Of a stretch of DNA of 64,000 nucleotides, positions 1 through 11,429 are shown one piece after another. Numbering within the stretch: position 1 is the first letter of the stretch; every line of letters begins with the position of its first letter. The notes under the pieces were generated by a model that saw nothing but the letters and a program-made list of their open reading frames with translations, did not search any database and was not told where the DNA came from. The position numbers were made by a program, and so were the translations under genes. Source of the stretch: Aquatica leii (lineage: Eukaryota; Arthropoda; Insecta; Coleoptera; Lampyridae). The stretch covers positions 182,823,027 through 182,887,026 of the forward strand of contig CM069432.1 in the NCBI GenBank assembly GCA_035610365.1, in the 5' to 3' direction.

Positions 1-1
1 A

Positions 2-815
2 ATGAGTAACACTCCAAAAGACATAACTCTTAGAATGGTTGCACCAATTTTAGGGACTAACCGAAATGTTACATTTTATAATTGGTACACAAGTTATGAA
101 CTCATCCAGGAACTCTACAATAATCATAAACTCAGATCCGTCGGTACTCTAAGAAAAAACAAGCGACAAATTCCTTCACCATTTCTCTCAACTAAAAACA
201 GGTCAGTGCCTTCCAGTTTATTTGGTTTTCAAAAAAACATAACTATCTTGTCATATATGCCTAAGAAAGGCAAGAATGTTTTACTTCTTTCATCATAATG
301 ATACAATTAGTGAAGATTTCGGCGAAAAGATGCTTCCTGAAATTATAAGATTTATAATTCAACAAAGTCTGGGGTTGATATAACAGATAAATTATCTGCA
401 TCCTATAACGTAAGTCGCAACAGCAGAAGATGGCCCCTAACAATTATGTTTTGTCTGCTAAACACTGCTGGCATCAACTCACAAGTTTTGTATAAGTTTA
501 ATACCGGCGATCAGAAAATAAAAAGAAGAAATTATTTAAAAGATTTAGGGTTGGCCTTAGTCAAAGAATATGCACAAGCTAGAAAAAACAATCCCAGGAT
601 AAAACGAGTTTTGAGAGAAAAAATTAGGAACATATTTGCAGTCGGAACAACCCCCAAATAAAAAACCAGCTGGCGTTCGTGGTCGATGTGGTATTTGCTC
701 TCGAAGGATGGATAAAGAAACACAATATTCTTGCCATAAATGTAATATTTTTCTTTGTTTAGACCATGCTGTTATGCAATGCGAGTCCTGTGCTCATACA
801 TCCGATGCTGTATAA
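2..815 (+). pseudogene. piggyBac-like transposase, C-terminal part, frameshifted
   Basis: This is the 3' portion of a piggyBac transposase whose 5' part lies outside the window. Three segments in different frames join into one protein. The first (2-298) carries NWYTS, the piggyBac block around a catalytic Asp, but the residues before it read VTFY instead of the usual Asp-containing form, so the site looks lost. The next (about 300-660) has GVDITDKLSASY and RRWPLTIMFCLLNTAGIN, the last conserved core block. The end (about 660-815) has a cysteine-rich RCGIC, CHKC, CLDH, CESC tail typical of the family. At least two frameshifts and the lost Asp make it a pseudogene. A recognisable transposon end lies downstream at 1367. 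Confidence 0.85.
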
Positions 816-1371
816 TGTAGTACGAACGTGTACCTACTCGGTCAATTTCCTTATACTTCATGTTATGTTATTCTTATTTTTTTTGCCAATGTTTTAGAGA
901 GTGTTATTTTTAGTTTCTGTTTTGTAATTTATTTTAAATTGGCGTTCTATAAGATTTATATTTAAAAAAGCACGTCTATATTTGACCAGATTGTGTGCCC
1001 TTATTTTTGAACTTATGATTGACCTATCTGTTTCTTGTATTTTTATGTTTTGTTCCAAGTTTTTTCAAGTCAAAAACTTGTTTAAAACACGTTTTGGGAT
1101 ACTTTAAAAAATACTGTGATTTTTTTAAATATTAAAACATTTAAGACTCTAAATTTCTAGTGTTTTAATAAAATATGATATTTTCAAATAAAGACCATCT
1201 AACTTTAGTTGCATATTTGTTTAATCCAAATGAGGCCAAAACAAATAATTTTAGTCAAATAATGCCTAAAAGTTTATTTTGTCCCAGATTATGACTTACA
1301 AACATTGAGGTCCGCTAGACCCCACCTGACCGCTTAAGTAACTTCTGACCACCCGACCGACGCCGGGTTAA
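816..1371 (+). mobile_element. 3' end of the piggyBac-like element with TTAA target site
   Basis: This is the noncoding tail after the transposase stop. It ends in ACCGACGCCGGG followed directly by TTAA at 1368-1371. Read inward, the end is CCCGGCGTCGGTCGGGTGG. Starting with CC and flanked by TTAA is the piggyBac superfamily signature. About 60 bp inside is a GGTCCGCTAGACCCC subterminal motif. The partner end is outside the window, so the terminal inverted repeat cannot be confirmed by pairing. Confidence 0.75.
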
Positions 1372-1900
1372 AATAGTTGTCGCAAGAATTTTATATAATT
1401 AATATATTAGGTTTAAGTTACAGAACATGTAAAGCTCTAACAAATAATTTGCTGTTGCATCCATACAACATTACAGTTGCTTACACTTGATTACGACAAG
1501 TGACTAAACTACTGTTATTGGTTTAACGATAATTTCAGAAATGATAAAATATTAAATTCGACTTCCTTTAATAATGAAGCAGATATCACTCCATAACAAC
1601 TGCAAAATATTTTTAAGAACATTAGACGGCGATTTGATATGTGCATAAATAACAATATTGATCACATTAAGCACATAAGTAATTTAGAAAATTAAAAATG
1701 TGTAAGCTGAATAAGAATACGTTATGAAATGTAATTGATAGTAAAATGTAAACTAGTTGTAGTAGTACGATGTTACCAATAATTGAAAAAAAATTAGTAC
1801 GAACAGTCAAGCCATCTTTACCACTACGCCTAGTGTACGTACATTGTACATCTAATTGTCACTGTTTTGTACATAATATGTAATAATAAAAAAAAAACTT
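1372..1900. other. AT-rich spacer, no gene seen
   Basis: No coding similarity in either strand. Near 1830-1850 lies GTACGTACATTGTAC, which has an inverted partner near 2130-2148 on the other side of the tRNA-like sequence. Confidence 0.5.
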
Positions 1901-1972
1901 TCACGCGACTAGGATTTGAACTCTTGTTGGCGTAGTAAGCAGATGCCTTACCAAGTATGTCACGACGACTTA
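1901..1972 (-). repeat. tRNA-like sequence (tRNA pseudogene or SINE head)
   Basis: Read on the minus strand, this 72-bp stretch has a B-box-like GTTCAAATCC at 1912-1921, an A-box-like ACTTGGTAAGGC, and a segment CTGCTTACTACG placed where an anticodon arm would be. The acceptor arms do not pair cleanly (GTCGTCG against GTCGCGT), so it is probably a decayed tRNA or the head of a tRNA-derived SINE, not a working tRNA. It is flanked by the inverted GTACGTACATTGTAC motifs. Confidence 0.5.
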
Positions 1973-2199
1973 ATATTTTTACATATTATATAAATGGCTT
2001 TTATGTTCTAATAAATATCTTTTATTAGTTGCTTTTAATTGTACACTTTAAAACCACACTGAAGATTGAAAGATACCTAAAACAGCACTACCATCAAAAT
2101 GTTTATAATCAAAAATCCTTGTACATTAACGTACGTACAATGTACGCACATATTAGGTACAGGTACGTGCAGCATATTTACATTAAAGTCTGTACTAAT

Positions 2200-3655
2200 T
2201 AATTTTGTTTTTCTAAAAAAAATTTGATGGTGCATAGTGATATCTGGATCTATAACCTTTACATTTAACAGTAAATTTGCATTTTGTCGGAATTTTGCTC
2301 ATAGTAAATATTGTTCAAATTCATTATATACATCTACTTTATAGAAGCTAAAACATCTTGACCAAAGTAAATTTAGTTGTACCATTTATAAAATAAAGAG
2401 ATGAGAAAGTATACAACATTTAAAAATGAAACAGATACATAAATACATCTCCGCTAGAAGACACTCACCACGCTGCTATTTAGCAGCCACGTGGATTTTA
2501 AGTGACTGTAAAGATATTTTATAAGTGATAAAATAGTTGTAATCACGTAACAGCCAAATATTTGTTTTCCATTTTGGTGGTAGTCACGGTATAGAACTGT
2601 ACCGTCAATGTGGTAGTGACTAGTGGGAAGCTATTCTATAGTTCCATATGCTAAGATAACACACATTTTACTTTTTAAAGCAGTATTTTGCAATTTTTTT
2701 TAAATTTATTTAAGCTTACATAATCACTGCGTAGTTTACAAAATGGCTAAATTACTAGTCTTTTCTTCTTTTCTATTTTTCTAAAAAATCTACTAAAACT
2801 TACTCTTTTTATAAATTTGTATCAGTTAGTGTTTTTATGTACTGATGATTCTTGATTTAATTAATTTTAATCTACGTTACTATTTGAAAACAAATTGCGT
2901 AATTAAGAAAAACCTGCACATAAATTTAAATATAAATATTTAATACGTATATGTGCATTAAACCAATGACAAAAATTCAACACTTTTCTAGTTAACTGAT
3001 TTCCATTTTGTTGCTTACACTGTCATATGTCTTTTAAGTTGTTTTACAATGTTTTTATTCGGAATAAATAATTTATTATGTTTCTTAATTACTGCACATT
3101 ACATATTTGCAAGAAATACAATTGTTAGTTAAAATTTCGTTTTATGCTCTAACCAAAATTTTAAAAATATTTACGAACAGATGACAAAAACATAATTAGG
3201 TTAAGTTTAGCAGAAGTACAATAATTGTTTCAAGGAAGTAACAGAAAAGATCAAGTTTCTATAACGGTTAAAAGTTTATTTACATAGCATGTTTGATGAA
3301 CTGCTATAAAGATAATCGAGGTTCAAGGTTGTAATCTAATACTGGTTGCAACAACTGGCAACATTAGCTTGGATGTCATTTAACGGATATATGAAAGTGA
3401 TCTGTATATTGGTCGCCAGTTTGTAGTAAAATATTCATAATCGTATATTGGACGCCATTTGATTCATTTATAAAAGGTCGCCAAATTGCAACGTATTTAA
3501 ACTTTTTTATTATTTACATTTTTACAGTTCTTATTGCTAATTGATTCATAATATAACAAAAAAAGTTTATATACACGAATCAGATTGTTTCTATCACAAC
3601 GGGAAGCGGTGGACGCCAAAAAACTTTGTTATGTGTTGTCGCCATTTAGATAGAC
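2200..3655. other. AT-rich spacer, no gene seen
   Basis: No open frame with recognisable protein features. Between about 3400 and 3640 the phrase GGTCGCCA/GGACGCCA recurs in variants (near 3410, 3448, 3476, 3613, 3637), a loose degenerate repeat. Confidence 0.4.
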
Positions 3656-3658
3656 GGA

Positions 3659-3685
3659 TTTATATATATATATATATATATATAC
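3659..3685. repeat. (TA)n microsatellite
   Basis: An uninterrupted run of TA dinucleotides, about 13 units. It is simple-sequence repeat with no sign of function. Confidence 0.95.
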
Positions 3686-4079
3686 ATATATTTACATTAG
3701 AACTATAAAAGGCAAAGAAACCAAATGTAAGATACGGAAAAAAGAAATGCCAATTGTTTTCACTATTAGCAAAGTTTAATGGCAGATCCATCTCATAGTA
3801 TGAGTTGCTGCTTATGATGTATAGTCTTAAAATTTCTATGCTGACTAGTTGAAAGAAAAAACGAATTATTTTTTCTTTGGCTATCATACAAGTTTTACAA
3901 TTTCTAACCTATTTGCTCATAGAGTAATTTTAAGCCAATAATAAAATTCTGAAATTCTTGGGTTTTGGTGTGTTGATGTCGGTGCATCATGACAACGCAG
4001 CAACGCCGGGCGACGTTTTCTTTTTTTTTTTGATGTTTTTCTTGTTAACAGAAACATTTACATAAGCATTTGAAGATGG

Positions 4080-4470
4080 TTCTACCTCACAGCGTACTTC
4101 AGATATGGGTTTTGAATTCTTATCTTTAAAAAAGAAGCCGTCCTCTGCCGTAATGTGTATCTCTGTTAAACTTTCAGAACTGACTCTATTATTGTCAAAT
4201 TATTGTCAAAGTTGTCTTCAGAATGATCCGAAACAGATCTGTTGCTGGGGATATATTCACCAGACGAATTATCTGGAGAAAACGGATCATTTTCTTATCG
4301 TATGTATCCATGCATACAAAATAAGATGTTGTTTTTATTTTTTTACCGGATAAATGAGGGTCATCTGCGTCAGGTGTCCTCTCCAGTTCTATAAATCTGG
4401 CAGCAATATTTTCTTGTGTTACTAAAAAAACAGATGTTTTAAAAATTGCTTTATTATTTAATAAAGTCAT
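4080..4470 (-). pseudogene. Acidic N-terminal fragment of a transposon-type insect protein
   Basis: The minus strand reads ENIAARFIELERTPDADDPH followed by a Ser/Asp/Glu-rich stretch, where alternate frames give DPFSPDNSSGEYIPSN and SVSDHSEDNF. This composition resembles the variable N-terminal exons of multi-copy insect proteins of the DUF7869 type, whose core occurs in this window at 22.9-23.8 kb. Several frame changes are needed, including one near 4310. The downstream lysine-rich run at about 4010-4040 could be a nuclear signal. The assignment rests on general resemblance only. Confidence 0.35.
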
Positions 4471-4499
4471 TACATTAACTTACATTCATTATGTTTCTT

Positions 4500-6200
4500 T
4501 TCGCCTTTTTACTCTGCTTCAAAACTTTTATTCGGATTTTCCACTGATTCCAACGCGAACTGTTTAGCTTGAAAAAAAAAGTTGTCAACATTCCTACTAA
4601 TTTCTACATACCTATACAATATTGTTTGTCATGAATAGGTACATATTATACTTAAAAAAAATCTAACTTTACTACAGAATTTTTAAATGATTATGATTAG
4701 TTTGCTTTGGATTATTTCACTTACCTCTGTGTTCATTTTGTGCTAGATGAAAGAAGTATTTACTCCGGGTCGATATTTTTCATAGCACGCTGCTATTTTA
4801 AACAAAAAGGTCAATATTTTGCAAAATAACAAATAAACAACACTAGACCTGTTTTGTAAAGTAAACAATACATAACCTTACTTTTAGGGTCTACGTGACA
4901 TAACCATGACTTGTTTTATAAAATAAAATGCATGAAGGGTCTATGTTACACATCTGGTACTTAGACTCTCTTTGTCACAATGGTAAATGTTTTGTATACA
5001 TAGATCCTTTATCAGCTACTATTTTTGTCAATATTTAACATAGGCCGACTTAACCTAGCGCAAAAAAAACCACATTCCTAAGCACCAGAAAAACAGTAAA
5101 AGTCAATTTTTCAAAAAATGGTCACTTAGACCCTTTATGCACTTGTGTCTTCAATTGTAAAAGTAGTTTTAATAGAACGTAAACTTTAGAAAAATGTAAA
5201 CAGTACTAATAATGTACAGTAGATACAATAATAATTAAAAAAACCAATGCTATTAAATAAGAATGAAAGTGGTTTATATCAATTCTAGATACACGTATTA
5301 CACCAATTACGTTTACATTATGCAAATCAAAATTTAGCAAATTTTACAGTTTTGTTTGAATATTATTTCATTGAACAATTTGCAAACACAAATTATTTGC
5401 ATGTTAGTACATAAATACATTTATGAAATTTATGAACATTGTGTTTTTGAAAATAATGCGTATTCATTTATAATGAAAATATTTGTACACATTAATAACG
5501 TAACAAAATCAACATATACATAAAATATAATTAAAATCAAAATTAGCATTCACTAATATTTATAATAAATTAGCAGGTAAAATAAATTCAACCAGTTTTA
5601 CATTTTTATTTTTATTTAGTCAATATGTTCCGTTAATTATTTTTAATTATTTTGTTTACGTTTTAAATGTCAAACGGTTTTTATGTTTATAAATGTACCA
5701 AAGGTACGCAAACAGAAATTAAAAAAAAATTAAGAACACTATATGCATTGTGCATTTTAAAAATAAAATTTTATATGAAATCATTAGCATTTAATTAAAT
5801 TACAATGTTTTATTGTTATTTGTTTAGCGGCTTCTGTGTAGTATAAATATCTGTGCAATTTATTTTTTTACGTATACAAGGTAAATATAGATGATTGTTA
5901 CAAAAAATATTATCGTAAACACTAAAATGAAAACATTTCTATCTAAATTAAATGTTAAAATTAAATATCAATAACAATTTAACAATAGGCAACGCAATTA
6001 ATAAACGTTGTCTATGACATACGCGGTAATGTTTCTAATTCTTTGGCGTATTTTTCTAAATTTGCTGGTCGAGTCACGTATACTTTACTTTTTACGTATG
6101 TCCATTAAAACTAATCGAGAGAATTTAAACCTAGCAATCTGGCTAGTGATGCAAAAAACCTGTTTTATTCTTTATGGTTTATTTTCAACAAAAACGGTTT
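4500..6200. other. AT-rich spacer, no gene seen
   Basis: No recognisable coding segment. GGGTCTANGT and ACCCTTTATG phrases recur between 4880 and 5140, but no terminal repeats could be defined. Confidence 0.4.
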
Positions 6201-6210
6201 TTTTCTAAAG

Positions 6211-6733
6211 CATTTTTACTACTCTCTCTTTGTTCCTTTCCGACTTGGCTGTGTCACGGATGACTTTGTGTATTTTCCTTTCCTAAATTGTTAAGTCGTT
6301 ATTGATGAATTCCTGTTGATCTTTTATTGCTTCTTTCTTTTTCATTAAATTTAATGTTTCTGTAAAATTTAGAAAATTAATTAACATTAATTTTTTGTTT
6401 TCCAATCAGAATTGATTTTTCTCTCGCTCGTTCGACATTTAATTCTTACAAGAAGAAGTTTTTTATCGTTTCTACTACGTTTTCTTGATTAGCTTTTATT
6501 CCTGATATTATGTTACTTCTTTTCATTACTTTTGTATTTTTTTAAATGTTTTAAGTTCGTTTTTGAATTTCTAAATTATTTTGTTTGAGCGCGGTAATTT
6601 GTTGTAGTGTTTCTTTCATTAATTGAAGTTGTTTTGATTCTTCGCTTTCCCTATCTTCTTTCTTTTTTTTTGGTTGTCTTCTTAAGTCTTTATTACTACT
6701 GATATTATTAGATCTTTGGGTATATAGATCCAT
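6211..6733 (-). pseudogene. LINE-associated ORF1-like coiled-coil fragment
   Basis: On the minus strand a methionine at 6733 opens a charged, coiled-coil-prone 60-aa segment (KKKKEDRESEESKQLQLMKE). After a frame break, a second part at about 6211-6450 reads ELNVERAREKSILIGKQK, then LNLMKKKEAIKDQQEFINND and ERKIHKVIRDTAKSERN. That second part resembles the RNA-binding-like ORF1 region that precedes the endonuclease in RTE-type insect LINEs, where a conserved 'K...I.INDDLT..ER.I' block is typical. No endonuclease or RT follows nearby, so this is an isolated relic. Confidence 0.5.
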
Positions 6734-6779
6734 TTCTTAACAATACATTTATATTACTAGTATTAGACCGCGCTATATA

Positions 6780-9280
6780 TTAACATAAAATTTTATCTAC
6801 TTATATCAATCAAACGTGTAAAATGAATTGTGTTACGTATAATTATAGATATTATAGTACTCAAATTTAACTATACTCAAATAAATTATAGTTATTATGC
6901 GACTACACCTATTGGCTGAAATTTATACATCCGTATTCTTTTAATACATCTTTTAAATTTACTATTATCACTTTTTAAACTTTCATTGCGCAATTATAGA
7001 TGGTATAAATTATTTATAGCAGCAGATTTTTCAATTTAAAGTAGATCATAAACATGCTGATGACACATGTATAATGAAAAACTGTTTAAAAAAATGAGTT
7101 CTTTTTTTTTAAAGATTCTTAAAGTAAAACTTGAATGGATCATCCACAATTAAATTTGAACACTCGGTTTTTTCTTACTTACGTAACCTCATAGAAGTAC
7201 AACATTTTTAAACAAAATTTATCTTTCAATATTTTGAGTAAGTTTTAAGTACAATTGCTATTATCAAATTACTTTCTTTTCTCGGAGTTTACAAAGAATT
7301 GCATTACGTTAACTGCTACATCAAGTAATTCTTTAGAGAAAAATTAATTGTTTTTGAGTTTTTTACAATGCTTACAAATCGAAATGCATCCTTTAGCAGT
7401 CATATTAAAAAAATTATTAACAACACTGTTTAATTTCAATGTTACATTTTGACATATAACCCAACTGTGCCAAATATCTTTAGTTAGATTTTAGAAGTAA
7501 CCGCAAAGCATCATAATTATTACCGTGTAAGAACACGTCTAATGTATGTGTTTTTTTTTACTTTTTGTCTTTTGAGTTAAATCATACAATAATTCAAGCT
7601 TTGTCAGTCATCTGCCAAAATTAATATTTACATTATGAAGCCATTGTATCATATTGCATTTTAAAGATATTATGTTGAACATTGTGGTGTTATCGATTAC
7701 TAAAATTGATTTCGGTGGCAAGTTTGCTAATAACTGCTTTCGAATCTATGTATGTCATAAAATGTCCATGGTTTATTTTATAATGATAGTCACAAGTTTT
7801 ATTCTTTTTTGTATGAATTGCAGTAAATTTCATTAGAATTTCATAATTTATTCTAGGTTTTTTCTATCTGTAACTAATAATCACAATTATTGAATAAATT
7901 GTTTAATGATAACTCAGTTAAAAAAAGTATAATTGTTTGTCAGATCTTTGTATCTGCACACGATGTCACATCGTTTACAAAACAATTTTACTCTAATAAT
8001 TTAATAATGTATTGCATATAAAACGTAACTGTTCCGATTATAAACAGAACTCTGATGCTATATCAGTTTAACAAATATTGTTAACTGGTTATAAAAGTTA
8101 TTTTTTTATAACAGTTGCGGACAACAGTTATCGATTATCGTCCTATCACTAATAATTTAAATGGCTGTTCTGATAAACCACAAATTAGCTTAACGTTAAT
8201 TAAAATAGTAGTAAAGTTGTTTTATTATTTTAATTGTTTTTTGTTTGACTCTATATGCATTACAGAATATAACCTTGTAATATACATGGATTCTAAAAAC
8301 ATTGTCAATTTATCACTTAGGTACAATAACATCGCAATGTTTAATATGAATTCGTGCAACTGATTAAAGCAACTATATAATGTACGTATTTACTTGAAAA
8401 AGACTTGAAATTAATATTCACAATTTAAATCAGAGAAACAAGCGCGACCGTTTTTAGATTGATTAGTTAAACGTGTCACAGCTGATTACCGAACGCATTT
8501 TTGTACACTGCGCAATGTGACGTCATGTTCATAAGAAAACCGAACAAGTCTACTATTTTTATTTTATAGTATAAAGCAATTTAAAGTAACAATCCTAATG
8601 AGTTTTTTTGGTTACTGATTGTTTGAAAACAACTAAGCAATTTCTAAAATATGATGTAAACGCGTGTTTAAATTATATTTTATAATTAACACATTTTTAA
8701 TTAATAGTTTAATATTGGTATACAATTAGTTTATGGTCAATAGTTTTATTTGTAATTAAATGTAAAAAAAAATATGTTGTTGTAAGGCATTATAAATGCT
8801 CTTTAATATGCAGTAACGGATTTTTTATTTCAGTTGGCTTTAAACGATTTTAAAATAAACATGTTTTATAATTTCTTTACTCTACTCATTAAACTATATT
8901 AATTTATTTGTATTACAAAAATGTTTTTATTACTTTACAACAGTACTTTAGCATTACTAAAATATGCTTATAAAGTGCCGTTACTGACTTTAAGTTAGAG
9001 TAATTATATTTCAGCTTTCGTAATTTATGCTGTAGTTGCAGAAATTTGTTTCAATTTTATAAAATACAATAACGCCAGTATTTATAAAATTTAATACATC
9101 AAAAAATGCATATTCATTAATAACAGTTTTATAATATATTTGTTACCATATTCTAAAGAATTAATTAAAATACGATAGATGTCAATAATGTAAATATGTA
9201 TAATTATTAAAAAAAATAATTAAATTAATAAAAAATACATATTTCACAAAAACTATAAATCTTATAATTTAAATAGTTTT
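6780..9280. other. AT-rich spacer, no gene seen
   Basis: Short open frames here, for example at 7654-7836 and 8115-8363, are of biased AT composition, lack domain motifs and are probably random. No repeat boundaries were recognised. Confidence 0.45.
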
Positions 9281-9324
9281 ACGTACTATTAAAACAATTA
9301 CAACAAACAAGAAAGCGGTTCAAA

Positions 9325-9653
9325 CTACAGCCTAAGAATACAAGAACGAAGTGGTAGAAGAGAAGGGCCACTACAGCCTAAGAATAAAATTTACGAAGTG
9401 GTAGAAGATGTGTGCAACTACAGCCGAAGAATACAACTTAAGAAGTGGTAGAAGAGGTGGGCAAGCTACACCTTAAGAATACAAGTTACGACATGGTAGA
9501 CATGGGCAACTACAGCCGAAGAATACAAGTTCCGAAGTGGTAGAAGAGGTGGGCAAACTACACCCTAAAAATACAACTTACGAAGTGTTAGAAGAGGTGG
9601 GCAAACTAAAGCCGAAGAATACAATTTAAAAAGTGGAAGCAGACAACAACAAA
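9325..9653 (+). repeat. 48-bp tandem array encoding a 16-residue repeat
   Basis: Seven units start near 9325, 9371, 9418, 9466, 9510, 9558 and 9606, spaced 44-48 bp. In the frame of the following ORF a unit translates roughly as TAEEYNLRSGRRGGQ. The 16-codon period suggests the array evolved as protein-coding sequence. Alternate units now carry stops (CCTTAA, CCCTAA) or indels, so the coding state is lost. Two inverted units recur at about 10440-10540. Confidence 0.8.
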
Positions 9654-9895
9654 AAATGAATTACGGTTTAATTCAATGCAAGTATGATGCGTTACATTTC
9701 ATAAAACAGTCAAGGTCTCATATACATTATTGGAAAGCACAGAACCAAGTATTAAAGGCAGATCAAAGAAAAGAATTGGATAAAAAATTTCAAGCCGTGG
9801 AAGAAGAGTTAGAACTAAGAAAACAACAAGAAGGGCAAAGGCAGAACATTAAAAAACCAATTCTTCCACAACTATCAGCTAACGAAATATGGTAA
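9650..9895 (+). CDS. Unrecognised charged protein following the 48-bp array
   Basis: A 79-codon frame begins with ATG at 9656, and the open frame runs on upstream into the last 16-residue unit. The C-terminal half is strongly helical and charged (ELDKKFQAVEEELELRKQQE), probably a coiled coil, and ends ILPQLSANEIW. A diverged inverted copy of the same frame is at 10240-10440. I do not recognise the family. Given the setting, it is probably the remnant of a protein encoded by the repeat element. It may continue beyond an intron, because GTAATT follows the last codons. Confidence 0.4.
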   Translation, partial: QKMNYGLIQCKYDALHFIKQSRSHIHYWKAQNQVLKADQRKELDKKFQAVEEELELRKQQEGQRQNIKKPILPQLSANEIW

Positions 9896-10239
9896 TTCAA
9901 TTTATTATTTTAGACATGGCAATATGTTTAAACATGAACATCATTTTTCAGTTTTGATCATAACATTAAAATTTAATCTAAACCTCTAAATTTTACAAAC
10001 ATAAATTACATTTAAAAATAAAATTCTTAAATTGCAAACTTAACAATATCAACTCAACTTTTTATTAATAAAATTATTATTCAACATTAAGGTGTTTGAT
10101 CACTGACACTTGCCCTAGAATTTGGTATTGTTCAAATATTGATTACCGGGGTAAGTGTTCAACTATTAAGTACGAACCCCGATCGTGCTTAACATTTAAT
10201 GATTCATGTTTGAACATATTGCCATCTCTAAAATAATAA

Positions 10240-10460
10240 GTTGTGTTACCATATTTCGTTAGCTGAAGGAAGGATTGGTTTTTGAATGTTCTGCCTTTGC
10301 GCTTGTTGTTGTTTTCTTAGTTCTAACTCTTCTTCCACAGCTTGGAATTTTTTATTTGGTTTTTTGCTTTGATCTTCCTTAAATAGTTGGTTGTGTGTTG
10401 CATTGAATTAAACCGTCATTCATTTTTCTTTGTTGTCTGCTTCCACTTTGTAAATTGTAT
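10240..10460 (-). pseudogene. Inverted diverged copy of the 9650-9895 frame
   Basis: On the minus strand the text from about 10450 to 10250 matches the 9656-9895 frame closely (AMINO pattern M-N, QCNTQ, EDQSKKPNKKF, AVEEELELRKQQQAQRQ), with an internal deletion and frame changes. It shows the element was duplicated in opposite orientation before both copies decayed. Confidence 0.65.
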
Positions 10461-10560
10461 TCTTCGGCTTTAGTTTGTCCATCTCTTCTACCACTTCGTA
10501 AGTTGTATTCTCAGACTGTAGTTTGTCCACCTCGTTGTATTATAATTTGTTTCGTTTGTG

Positions 10561-10765
10561 CAGTTGTTGGACCGTTTTAAGTTTAAAGGGCTGTAGTTGA
10601 ACCGCTTCCTTGTTTGTTGTAATTATTTTAGCAGGTTGTAAAGTTGTTAAAATCGTTTGTTTGGGCCGTTGTTGGACCGTAAGTTAGTTTAAAAGGCTGT
10701 AGTTAAACCGCTTCCTTATTTGTTGTAATTATTTTAATAGGTCGTAAAGCTATTAAAATTGTTTC
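10561..10765. repeat. Two tandem ~105-bp units
   Basis: Two neighbouring units share TTGTTGGACCGT, GGCTGTAGTT, ACCGCTTCCTT, TTTGTTGTAATTATTTTA and a GTAAAG(C/T)(T/A)(G/A)TTAAAAT end. They belong to the foldback complex. The last block recurs near 10940. Confidence 0.7.
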
Positions 10766-11429
10766 TATTTTCGGAATGTTGACACCACTTTGTATAGTTT
10801 CGTTGTTGGTGGACCGCTTCGTTTTCTGTATTGCTCGAAGGATCAACTGTTATTTCACTTTGAATGTTAAGTTGCTGGTGGATAGCTTCGTCTTTTTTTT
10901 TTACTCGAAGCACCAAAGCAGGATGGTGTATACATTTTAAAAGGTCGTAAAGCTATTAAAATTACATTTAAAAATAAAATTCCTAAGTTGCAAACTTAAC
11001 AATATAATCAAATGTTAAGCACGATGGTGGTTCGTACTTAATAGTTGGACACGTGACCAGATGATCAATATTTGAACAATACCAGATTCTAGGGCAAGTG
11101 TCAGTGATCAAACAACTTAATGTTGAATGATAATTTTGTTAATAAAAACTTGAGTATTTATACAGTTTAAATTGCTTAGTTCTACATTTAACTATTTCAT
11201 TGTTATCCTACATTATAAAATATTTGCTTATGTGTTATGATATTGTAAAGAATTTGCTAATACACATTATAACGTTGTAAGGAATGTGTCGATCGGATTA
11301 CAGCACAATGAAATTGTTAAGTTTGCAACTTAGGAATTTTATTTTTAAATGTAACTTATGTTTGTAAAATTTAGAGGTTCAGATTAAATTTAAATGTTAT
11401 GATCAAAAATGATTGTTCATGTTTGAACA

